Source: Clostridiales bacterium (GTDB lineage Bacteria; Bacillota; Clostridia; Lachnospirales; Lachnospiraceae). Taken from it: a DNA stretch of 6,805 nucleotides. The notes beneath the pieces are model-generated. The model ran no database searches. It was given only the letters and a program-made list of their open reading frames with translations, and was not told the origin of the DNA. The stretch lies in contig JAATEU010000269.1 of NCBI GenBank assembly GCA_015655565.1, positions 1-6,805 of the forward strand, read 5' to 3'. Shown in pieces: positions 1 through 5,743 of this stretch (position 1 is its first letter; every line of letters begins with the position of its first letter). The position numbers and the translations under genes were made by a program.

Positions 1-3
1 ATT

Positions 4-1038
4 ATGAGAAAAGTAACGATGCAGGATTTAGCAGACGTCCTTAATGTATCCAGAGTAACTGTTTGGAAAGTTTTCAATGACTATCCCGGGGTTTCAGAAC
101 CCTTACGCCAGCAAATTATAGCCAAGGCACAAGAAATGGGTTATCTTAGTTCCATACAGCCCTTAGCAAAAGAACAACCCGTTGAAAATATCGAAACAGA
201 TATTCAGACTGTCTCGGTTGTTGTATCTCGTCCGGATTCTTCTATGTTCTGGATGAATATTATTCATTGTATTGCAAAGGAACTGGCAAAAGATAATGTG
301 AATCTGATGTACACATATCTTCCTACTAAGTACATGGAGCCTTATACCCTGCCAGCCGTTTTGTCAAACGGTACTGTACAGGGTATGATTATGCTCAATG
401 TTTACGATGTAACTTTGTTACACATGCTCAACGACTTAAAAATACCAAAAGTTTTTTTGGATATTGTTACTTCTATACCGGAGGACACCTTAACCGGTGA
501 TTTAGTATTATTAGAAGGACATAACAGTATTCGTAAAATAACTAATACCATTATACAAAAGGGACGTACGGAAATTGGTTTTATTGGTGCAACAGATTAT
601 GCCCGAACGAATCAGGACAGATACGAAGGCTTTGTATCTGCTATGACACAGAGTCGTCTGCCGATTAATCCGAAATATTGCTTGACAGGAAATATTGGTA
701 TCCATACTTATAAGGAAGAAATTAACCAATTTTTAAGCGGATTAGAAAAGATGCCTGAAGCTTTTGTCTGCGTAAGTGATTTTGTAGCTAACTTTTTGCT
801 GCAATATTTAAATGAACATAAAATTCAGGTACCCAAAGATATTGCTGTATCCGGTTATGACGGCAGTACGGAATATGGAGATTTAGCCAATTACCTCACT
901 ACAGTACAGGTTGATACCCGCTCTCTCGGGAAACGCTTAGTCAGACAATTACTCTATCGGATGAACGATCCTGATTCTCCTTATGAAGTGGTATATCTTA
1001 CTCATGATATTGCTTATGGCGAATCTACGAATTTTTGA
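4..1038 (+). CDS. LacI/GalR-family transcriptional regulator
   Basis: A DNA-binding repressor (or activator) that responds to a small ligand, usually a sugar; acts in the cytoplasm as a dimer or tetramer. Seen: 344 residues, the usual family length. The N-terminal LacI helix-turn-helix (residues 3-25, VTMQDLADVLNVSRVTVWK) is followed by the hinge-side PGVSEPLRQQI segment and MGYL at 45-48. From about residue 70 comes a periplasmic-binding-protein-like effector domain, with the typical KGRTEIGFIGA (186-196), the R-Y-E-G-F block (206-210), DIAVSGYDGS (279-288) and LTTVQVDTRSLGKR (298-311). The ATG is chosen because it sits where the family starts; only three bases precede it, so its ribosome binding site and promoter are not visible. 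Odd: the recognition region reads TVWKVFN where most members have TVSRVLN. It converges on the aldolase gene, which is an inferred target. Ligand unknown; family assignment is firm. Confidence 0.93.
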   Translation: MRKVTMQDLADVLNVSRVTVWKVFNDYPGVSEPLRQQIIAKAQEMGYLSSIQPLAKEQPVENIETDIQTVSVVVSRPDSSMFWMNIIHCIAKELAKDNVNLMYTYLPTKYMEPYTLPAVLSNGTVQGMIMLNVYDVTLLHMLNDLKIPKVFLDIVTSIPEDTLTGDLVLLEGHNSIRKITNTIIQKGRTEIGFIGATDYARTNQDRYEGFVSAMTQSRLPINPKYCLTGNIGIHTYKEEINQFLSGLEKMPEAFVCVSDFVANFLLQYLNEHKIQVPKDIAVSGYDGSTEYGDLANYLTTVQVDTRSLGKRLVRQLLYRMNDPDSPYEVVYLTHDIAYGESTNF

Positions 1039-1082
1039 TTGTTACTTAAACTAATCCCCTGCGGGTGTAAAAGTGGTATCAA

Positions 1083-1100
1083 AAACTGTAATTACAGTTT
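1083..1100 (-). terminator. Possible weak terminator of the aldolase gene in the convergent gap
   Basis: An 18-bp perfect palindrome (aaactgtaattacagttt) contains the aldolase stop codon at its centre. On the minus strand it can fold as a 7-bp stem with an AATT loop and runs into TTTTT, so it could end aldolase transcription. The stem is AT-rich, so termination would be weak. A separate 8-bp inverted repeat (TTTTTGAT at 1032-1039, ATCAAAAA at 1078-1085) spans the same gap and could form a competing larger structure. Confidence 0.35.
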
Positions 1101-2339
1101 AAAAGCCCTTTCAATCTCTTTTATGGCGGCATCGTCGATATTCACAATACTGCCGATGCTTTTCGAGAAAATTACAGCCTTTGCACTGTATTCGAGTACC
1201 TCTAACCGGTCAAAGGCGTTCAGCAGGCTGCTTCCGGTCACAACCACACAATCATTCTTAACCATGGCAATCGGTGTTGACGGAAGAAAAACTTCTGCCG
1301 TTTCTTCCGGTTGTATAAAGGTAGCCCCAAACGGAAGCTTCGGAATATTTCTTAGAAGTATATAGCTTTCCGGAATAGTCCTTGAATCAAATGCCGCGTC
1401 GGTAACCGCAAAAGCCATAATGCTTGGCGGATGTGCGATAATTATAGAATTTACATGGGGATGTTTATTATAAATGGACTGGTGCATCAACACCGACCGG
1501 CTTGGCGTTTTACCGGCTTCCTTACATCCGTTTTGAATCTTGACGATATCCCTTACCTCTATATATTTTCTGTCAACATGGTAAGGAGTTATAATAAATG
1601 AGTCCTTATCCAGCCTTTGGGAAAATGTACCTTGTGTACTTGTAAACAATTGCTGGTCATATGCTCTGTGAATCAGTTTGCACATTTCTCTTCGGGCTTT
1701 CAATTCATCAGGGCTATAATAATCACTTTGGTAATCCTTAAGGTCCGTATGGTTTTTTCTTCTGGATAATTCGACGGCATCGTTCGTCAATATTACCGGC
1801 GTACCAATTTTATATGCATCTGTTTCCAATCTGGCGCTAAAATCCAGGGTTTCAAAAGCCATAAAAGCTTCAAACAAATCGGTTGCGCCGACAACAATCC
1901 CATGGTTCTCAAGAATAACCGTATTAATTCCCTGTTTGAATACATCGGCAATACGTTCACCCAATTCTTTACTGCCCGGCAGACCATAATCTGCTATCCC
2001 TACGCCTCCGCAGATTAATTTAATGTTTGGAATCAGATGGGTATCCGGAATCTTTCTGACAATGCTGAAAGCAACCAGCGCAGGAGGATGTGCATGCAGC
2101 ACAGCTTTCAGATCCGGTCTGCATTGATAAATCAGCTGATGAAATGGAAATTCACTGGAAGGCTTATGATTTCCTATTATAGTTCCGTCAGGTTTTACAC
2201 ATACAATATCATTTAAGGCTAATTCCCCTTTATCAATTCCGGCCGGTGATATCCATATATTACCGGCCCTGTCCCTGATGGATAAGTTCCCTCCTGATGT
2301 CGTTGTCATACCATATCCATAAATTCTTTCCATGATCAT
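1092..2339 (-). CDS. Tandem class II aldolase/adducin-fold protein, body of a gene with a frameshifted 5' end
   Basis: Class II aldolases (fuculose-1-phosphate or rhamnulose-1-phosphate aldolase, ribulose-5-phosphate 4-epimerase and relatives) cleave or epimerise sugar phosphates with a zinc ion in the cytoplasm. Seen: 415 residues with two copies of the fold. Domain 1 (about 1-195) has TSGGNLS (14-20), PSSE (60-63), HAHPP (82-86) and ENHG (144-147), giving the expected ligand set E63, H82, H84, H146. Domain 2 (about 213-400) has TQGTFSQRL (235-243) and AHPP (302-305), but S282, I301 and D363 replace three of the four ligands, so it is probably structural. The ATG at 2339 has no ribosome binding site. 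The natural start at 2377 is out of frame after an apparent one-base loss, and TAATG overlap may allow re-initiation. Gene may therefore be functional, impaired or a sequencing artefact. Substrate not assignable; the neighbouring LacI-type gene fits a sugar-related role. Confidence 0.85.
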   Translation of the reverse strand: MIMERIYGYGMTTTSGGNLSIRDRAGNIWISPAGIDKGELALNDIVCVKPDGTIIGNHKPSSEFPFHQLIYQCRPDLKAVLHAHPPALVAFSIVRKIPDTHLIPNIKLICGGVGIADYGLPGSKELGERIADVFKQGINTVILENHGIVVGATDLFEAFMAFETLDFSARLETDAYKIGTPVILTNDAVELSRRKNHTDLKDYQSDYYSPDELKARREMCKLIHRAYDQQLFTSTQGTFSQRLDKDSFIITPYHVDRKYIEVRDIVKIQNGCKEAGKTPSRSVLMHQSIYNKHPHVNSIIIAHPPSIMAFAVTDAAFDSRTIPESYILLRNIPKLPFGATFIQPEETAEVFLPSTPIAMVKNDCVVVTGSSLLNAFDRLEVLEYSAKAVIFSKSIGSIVNIDDAAIKEIERAFKL

Positions 2340-2377
2340 TACGATTTGTTCTGCAGGTGCAGCATATCAAAATCCAT
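2339..2377 (-). other. Displaced 5' end of the aldolase gene (12-residue ORF created by an apparent -1 frameshift)
   Basis: From the ATG at 2377, behind a strong ribosome binding site, the frame reads MDFDMLHLQNKS and stops. Adding one base in the CC at 2356-2357 (CAC CCT instead of CAC CTG) makes it read MDFDMLHPAEQIVMIMERIY, joining the body seamlessly in the way I recall this subfamily beginning. The stop overlaps the downstream ATG as TAATG, a known arrangement for translational coupling. Either a real mutation or an error in the read. Confidence 0.75.
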
Positions 2378-2383
2378 TACCTT

Positions 2384-2390
2384 CCTCCTT
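2384..2390 (-). promoter_or_regulatory. Ribosome binding site of the aldolase gene (AAGGAGG)
   Basis: AAGGAGG lies six bases before the ATG at 2377. It marks that ATG, not the in-frame ATG at 2339, as the original start, which is the main argument for the frameshift. Confidence 0.8.
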
Positions 2391-2467
2391 GAATTCACTT
2401 TTTATGTTTTCTTATTAACTATTTATTTCCCTTGCACTTCATTCCATTCCGGTTCTTCAAAACCCAC

Positions 2468-2496
2468 ATTAACCATATAACGCTTTATAATAACAA
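2468..2496 (-). promoter_or_regulatory. Candidate aldolase promoter with a LacI-type operator in its spacer
   Basis: On the minus strand TTGTTA (2496-2491) and GTTAAT (2473-2468) are 17 bases apart, each matching four of six consensus bases. The spacer holds TATAAAGCGTTATA (plus-strand 2476-2489), with TATAA/TTATA arms and a central CpG. Its core AAAGCGTTA fits the inner WAARCGYTW part of cre/LacI-family operators, but the outer TG/CA is missing. This would give an untranslated leader of roughly 80 bases. Suggestive only: the region is AT-rich and such matches arise by chance. Confidence 0.3.
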
Positions 2497-2570
2497 TAAA
2501 ATAAGAAGAAATTTCATAGAACATAAGCCTAATATGTTTGCAACATTCAATTTCTTATAAATGCTGTTAG

Positions 2571-2618
2571 AAAAAAACGGCATATAAGAAACATTTAATA
2601 AATGTAACCTATATGCCG
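2571..2618 (-). terminator. Intrinsic terminator of pckG
   Basis: On the minus strand, 22 bases after the pckG stop, a 9-bp outer stem (cggcatata at 2578-2586 with tatatgccg at 2610-2618) and an inner 6-bp stem (2591-2596 with 2600-2605), separated by an internal loop, run straight into seven T (2577-2571). Position and T-run fit a Rho-independent terminator separating pckG from the aldolase gene. Confidence 0.75.
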
Positions 2619-2639
2619 ATTGATATTCATATTATAATG

Positions 2640-4430
2640 TTAAGCTTGCGCTTTTAATCTGCTTTCAAGGGCATCAAGCTGAGAAACCAGTTCCTTTGGA
2701 AGCTTATCTTCGTAATTAGCATAGTGTTCCCTGATAGAAACAGCTTCCTTTATCCATTCCTCCTTATCAACCTTAAGCAATTCCTTCATATCATCCTCGC
2801 TTACATTAAGGCCGGTAAGTTCAAGTGCATCGGATGTAGGCATGTAGCCGATAGGCGCTTTAACAGCCTTACCTTCACCGGATACCCTTTCAACTATCCA
2901 CTTAAGAACACGGCTGTTTTCACCAAAACCGGGCCATAACCATTTGCCGTCTTTATCCTTACGGAACCAGTTAACATAGAAAATTTTAGGTAATTTATCT
3001 GCACTGGTTTTTTCTCCGATGTTCAGCCAATGCTGTAAATAATCACACACATTGTAACCAAAGAACGGAAGCATTGCAAACGGATCACGGCGAACCTGTC
3101 CTATGTTATCGGATATAGTGGCGGCAGTAATTTCAGAGCCCATAATTGATCCCAGAAATACACCATGCTTCCAGTCAAAGCTCTCATGAACCAATGGAAT
3201 TGTACTTGGACGGCGTCCGCCTATTAAAATTGCGGAAATAGGAACTCCGGCAGGATCTTCCCACTCAGGTGCGATTGCCGGGCACTGCCCTGCAGGAGCA
3301 GTAAAACGTGCATTTGGATGAGCTGCCGGGTTTTTGGAAGCCGGAGTCCAATCATTGCCTTTCCAGTCAACCAAATGATCCGGAGCAGGTGTGCCGATTC
3401 CTTCCCACCATACATCTCCGTCATCCGTTAATGCAACATTTGTAAAAATGGTATTTGTCTCTGCGCTGCGCATAGCATTCGGATTGGAATCATAAGATGT
3501 TCCAGGAGCCACTCCAAAGAAACCTGCTTCCGGATTAATTGCATACAGACGTCCGTCTTTTCCGAACTTCATCCATGCAATGTCATCACCGATTGTCTCA
3601 ACCTTCCAGCCGGGGATAGTTGGAACAAGCATTGCCAGATTTGTCTTTCCACAAGCGCTGGGGAAAGCACCGGTTATATATTTCTTATTTCCATTTGGAT
3701 CGGTAATCCGGAGAATGAGCATATGTTCAGCCAGCCAGCCTTCATCACGGGCTAATACAGATGCAATACGAAGTGCAAAGCATTTTTTACCTAATAGAGC
3801 ATTTCCGCCATATCCTGAACCATAAGACCAGATTAGTCTTTCCTCCGGGAAGTGGCTGATGTATTTCTTTTCAATCGGCGCACATGGCCAAGCCACATCT
3901 TCCTGTCCCTTTTCAAGAGGTGCCCCTACTGAATGCAGACAAGGAACAAATTCGCCGCTGCCAAGAGATTCAAGAACCTTGTTGCCCATACGTGTCATGA
4001 TACGCATGTTCACAACAACATAAGGACTATCGGTTAATTCAATCCCAATCTTGGAAATTGGGGAACCGATGGGACCCATGGAAAACGGAATAACATACAT
4101 CGTTCTTCCCTTCATGCATCCCTTGTACAGCTCTTTCATAGTTGCCTTAAGTTCGTCGGGATCAACCCAGTTATTGGTCGGTCCTGCTTCCTCTTTCGTC
4201 TTGGAAGCTATAAAGGTTCTATCCTCAACGCGTGCTACATCGGAAGGATGGCTTCTGAATAAATAGCAGCCGGGACGCTTCTTTAAAGGGACGGACATAC
4301 CCGATTTAACCATTGATTCCAGCAGACGTTCGTTTTCTTCTTCTGAACCGTCACACCAGTATATATCATCTGGCTGGCACATATCTGCCATTTCTTTTAC
4401 CCATTCTTGCAACTTCTTGTTTTCTGTCAT
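2640..4430 (-). CDS. pckG: Phosphoenolpyruvate carboxykinase (GTP)
   Basis: Interconverts oxaloacetate + GTP and PEP + CO2 + GDP in the cytoplasm, feeding gluconeogenesis or, in many fermenters, fixing CO2 toward oxaloacetate. Seen: 596 residues, normal for the GTP class and longer than the ATP class. Residue numbers from the [17 protein letters not shown] (203-216, Mn ligand lysine), H236, the class signature [12 protein letters not shown] (256-267, the P-loop), ETIGDDIAW (278-286, metal aspartate), [11 protein letters not shown] (404-414), the lid-region [12 protein letters not shown] (449-460) and FGEN (502-505). All key residues look intact. Start: the frame is open up to a TTG at 4448, but AAGGGAG (4439-4445) sits eight bases before the ATG at 4430, so that ATG is used. 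Divergent from sodA with its own terminator, so probably monocistronic. Identification is secure; direction of flux in vivo is not shown by sequence. Confidence 0.97.
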   Translation of the reverse strand: MTENKKLQEWVKEMADMCQPDDIYWCDGSEEENERLLESMVKSGMSVPLKKRPGCYLFRSHPSDVARVEDRTFIASKTKEEAGPTNNWVDPDELKATMKELYKGCMKGRTMYVIPFSMGPIGSPISKIGIELTDSPYVVVNMRIMTRMGNKVLESLGSGEFVPCLHSVGAPLEKGQEDVAWPCAPIEKKYISHFPEERLIWSYGSGYGGNALLGKKCFALRIASVLARDEGWLAEHMLILRITDPNGNKKYITGAFPSACGKTNLAMLVPTIPGWKVETIGDDIAWMKFGKDGRLYAINPEAGFFGVAPGTSYDSNPNAMRSAETNTIFTNVALTDDGDVWWEGIGTPAPDHLVDWKGNDWTPASKNPAAHPNARFTAPAGQCPAIAPEWEDPAGVPISAILIGGRRPSTIPLVHESFDWKHGVFLGSIMGSEITAATISDNIGQVRRDPFAMLPFFGYNVCDYLQHWLNIGEKTSADKLPKIFYVNWFRKDKDGKWLWPGFGENSRVLKWIVERVSGEGKAVKAPIGYMPTSDALELTGLNVSEDDMKELLKVDKEEWIKEAVSIREHYANYEDKLPKELVSQLDALESRLKAQA

Positions 4431-4438
4431 AAAAAATT

Positions 4439-4445
4439 CTCCCTT
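4439..4445 (-). promoter_or_regulatory. Ribosome binding site of pckG (AAGGGAG)
   Basis: Eight bases upstream of the ATG at 4430. It overlaps the codons that follow the alternative TTG at 4448, which rules that TTG out as the likely start. Confidence 0.8.
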
Positions 4446-4551
4446 CAAATAGATATATTTATGTTATTGCGAAATTGGAATAGCAAAGCTTATAAACCAA
4501 CACTTCTTAAATTTAATAAAGCATTAATTTCAAAAATTTTCTTCATTGTAT

Positions 4552-4580
4552 ATCCTAACAGAAAATCAGGAAAATATCAA
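4552..4580 (-). promoter_or_regulatory. Candidate pckG promoter
   Basis: On the minus strand TTGATA (4580-4575, five of six) and TAGGAT (4557-4552, four of six) are 17 bases apart, predicting a leader of about 115 bases before pckG. A second possible -10, TACAAT (4550-4545), lies just downstream with a poor -35. The long leader shows no convincing riboswitch fold. Confidence 0.4.
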
Positions 4581-4630
4581 CCATTCATTTTTTATTTCCT
4601 GCTTTTCTAAGAAATAACTGTTTTTTGTCT

Positions 4631-4649
4631 AAGAGTAATCATTATTCTT
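4631..4649. promoter_or_regulatory. Fur/PerR-like palindrome upstream of sodA
   Basis: AAGAGTAATCATTATTCTT is a 9-1-9 inverted repeat with one mismatched pair. Its core TAATnATTA is the same as the core of the PerR box (TTATAATnATTATAA) and it shares TAATCATTAT with the classical Fur box; the outer positions differ. Presence next to a superoxide dismutase gene makes a metal- or peroxide-responsive regulator a reasonable guess, no more. Confidence 0.35.
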
Positions 4650-4687
4650 CAGGTTGAGATACAACTGAAATTTATGTTTTCCTTTGT

Positions 4688-4702
4688 AATAATCTGATTA
4701 TT
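4688..4702. promoter_or_regulatory. Perfect 7-1-7 palindrome beside the sodA promoter
   Basis: AATAATCTGATTATT is a perfect inverted repeat around a single T. It ends eight bases before the -35 of the better sodA promoter, a typical place for an activator or Fur-superfamily site. The sequence does not match the PerR or Fur consensus, so the binding protein is unknown. Confidence 0.35.
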
Positions 4703-4710
4703 TTCATTAT

Positions 4711-4738
4711 TTTACATTATTATTTTTTTCTTTATAAT
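4711..4738 (+). promoter_or_regulatory. Candidate sodA promoter (TTTACA-N16-TATAAT)
   Basis: TTTACA (4711-4716) matches five of six -35 bases and TATAAT (4733-4738) is a perfect -10, with a 16-base spacer. Predicted leader about 110 bases. A second perfect TATAAT at 4798-4803 has only a weak -35 (TTTCTT at 4775-4780) but would give a shorter leader; both may be used. Confidence 0.5.
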
Positions 4739-4840
4739 TTTATTTTTAATAGATAATTAATTTCAATAAATGTATTTCTTTTTTCAGATATTTATAGTAT
4801 AATATAAATAACTCAGCAACCACCATTTAAAAGTAAAAAA

Positions 4841-4846
4841 AAGGAG
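4841..4846 (+). promoter_or_regulatory. Ribosome binding site of sodA (AAGGAG)
   Basis: Eight bases before the ATG at 4855. The upstream in-frame GTG at 4846 overlaps this site and so cannot be the start. Confidence 0.85.
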
Positions 4847-4854
4847 TGACCTAT

Positions 4855-5481
4855 ATGTATAAACAAATTGAACTTAAATATAGTTTTAACGCCCTTGAGC
4901 CATCCATAGACGAGCTTACAATGATTACTCATTATACAAAACATCATGCCACTTATACTGCAAATTTTAATGCTGCACTTGAAAAAACACCGGAATTTAC
5001 AGGTAAATCAATTGAAGAAATCTTTACTAATCTTTCGGAGGTCTCAGATGAGGCACTGAAAGCCGCCCTTACGAATAATGGCGGCGGATACTATAATCAT
5101 AATCTTTATTTTTCCATACTCTCACCTGACGGCGGAGGGAAACCTGACGGGGAACTTGCAAAACAGATTGAAAAAGATTTTGGGGATTATGAAACTCTGA
5201 AAGAGAAGTTATCCGCATCTGCTGCCGCAAGATTTGGCTCAGGATGGGCATGGTTATCCGCTAATAAGAATGGTTACTTAACAGTAACCTCAAGCCCGAA
5301 CCAGGATAATCCCCTGATGGAAAGCCGGGGTAAATGGACACCAATTCTTGGTATTGATGTTTGGGAACATGCATATTACTTAAAATATAAAAATCTTCGT
5401 ATAGATTATGTCAAAGCCTTCTTTGATATTCTTGACTGGAAAGAGGTTGCCAAAAATTATGCCGCAGCCACAGCAAAATAA
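4855..5481 (+). CDS. sodA: Superoxide dismutase, Mn-type of the Fe/Mn family
   Basis: Converts superoxide to oxygen and hydrogen peroxide in the cytoplasm; no signal peptide is present. Seen: 208 residues, normal length. The N-terminal helical domain has ALEPSID (13-19) and HYTKHH (26-31). The C-terminal alpha/beta domain has the signature DVWEHAYY (168-175). Metal ligands H26, H82, D168 and H172 are all present, with gateway H30 and Y34. Metal type: NNGGGYYNH (74-82) with a small residue where Fe enzymes have glutamine, plus Q150 in SPNQDNPL, point to manganese. Two less usual residues: Y79 where GGGH is common and F86 where an active-site tryptophan is usual, so activity may be tuned. The start follows the AAGGAG site. 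Single gene with its own promoter and a strong terminator, divergent from pckG. In an anaerobe it would protect during oxygen exposure. Confidence 0.95.
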   Translation: MYKQIELKYSFNALEPSIDELTMITHYTKHHATYTANFNAALEKTPEFTGKSIEEIFTNLSEVSDEALKAALTNNGGGYYNHNLYFSILSPDGGGKPDGELAKQIEKDFGDYETLKEKLSASAAARFGSGWAWLSANKNGYLTVTSSPNQDNPLMESRGKWTPILGIDVWEHAYYLKYKNLRIDYVKAFFDILDWKEVAKNYAAATAK

Positions 5482-5502
5482 TTAATTGTTCCAAGCAGTC
5501 CC

Positions 5503-5551
5503 ATCTTCCTGATAAGAACCAGATATCTTCTTATCAGGAAGATATTTTTTT
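5503..5551 (+). terminator. Strong intrinsic terminator of sodA
   Basis: A perfect 15-bp stem (5503-5517 with 5529-5543, 16 bp if the loop-closing A-T is counted) encloses a loop of about ten bases and is followed by seven T (5545-5551). It begins 21 bases after the sodA stop. Textbook Rho-independent form. Confidence 0.93.
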
Positions 5552-5659
5552 GATTAAAACAGAACTCTGCCCTGGGCGGCGGGTCTTAATTATTGCAGTT
5601 TGAAAAAATGCTTGTGCCGGGTTGGGTGTTCCACTTTGTGGGAACCATTTCAATTAAAA

Positions 5660-5688
5660 TGAATATAATATAATGTGTTTTCATTATA
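5660..5688 (+). promoter_or_regulatory. Candidate promoter of the surface-protein gene, possibly sporulation-type
   Basis: TGAATA (5660-5665) and CATTATA (5682-5688), 16 bases apart, resemble the forespore sigma-G pattern of Bacillus (TGAATA / CATACTA, 17-18 bases), with two -10 mismatches. CATTATATA also misses the sigma-K -10 (CATAnnnTA) by one base. Two overlapping TATAAT boxes (5664-5669, 5669-5674) lie in the spacer, but neither has a recognisable -35, so a vegetative promoter is less favoured though possible. Confidence 0.3.
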
Positions 5689-5729
5689 TAAGCCAGTACC
5701 ATAAGACCACAAAATGCATTTATCAGAAA

Positions 5730-5740
5730 AAGGAGGTGAT
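5730..5740 (+). promoter_or_regulatory. Near-perfect ribosome binding site (AAGGAGGTGAT) fixing a GTG start
   Basis: Eleven bases fully complementary to the 16S 3' end, with the AAGGAGG core seven bases before the GTG at 5744. The upstream in-frame ATG at 5714 has no such site and its codons run through this one. Confidence 0.85.
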
Positions 5741-5743
5741 ACT

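Larger units (their letters stand above)
4431..4854. other. Divergent pckG-sodA control region
   Basis: About 420 bases without a gene, strongly AT-rich with several T-runs. It holds the pckG leader and candidate promoter on the left, two palindromes in the middle (4631-4649 and 4688-4702), and two candidate sodA promoters on the right. The short open frame at 4407-4610 is out of keeping with these signals and overlaps the pckG start, so I do not call it a gene. Confidence 0.7.

Noticed and set aside
1039..1365. Open frame of 108 codons on the + strand
   Set aside because: Lies opposite the conserved aldolase coding sequence, has no ribosome binding site, and its protein shows no recognisable pattern.
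4051..4266. Open frame opposite pckG, along with similar ones at 2724-2939 and 3580-3825
   Set aside because: Antisense shadows of a strongly conserved enzyme; no start signals.
4407..4610. Open frame of 67 codons on the + strand overlapping the pckG start
   Set aside because: No ribosome binding site, AT-composition-driven residues, and it runs through the pckG leader and candidate promoter.
4431..4854. A true PerR box in the sodA region
   Set aside because: Neither palindrome matches the full consensus; only the core of 4631-4649 does, so it is reported as PerR/Fur-like only.
5628..5645. Hairpin gttccac-ttt-gtgggaac
   Set aside because: Short with a bulge, no T-run, no link to a coding end; may be chance.
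5608..5673. 21-residue ORF starting MLVPGWVF upstream of the surface-protein gene
   Set aside because: No ribosome binding site before its ATG and it overlaps the candidate promoter.
5714..5743. Upstream ATG as start of the surface-protein gene (10 extra residues)
   Set aside because: No ribosome binding site in front of it, and the extra codons are the ribosome binding site of the GTG at 5744.
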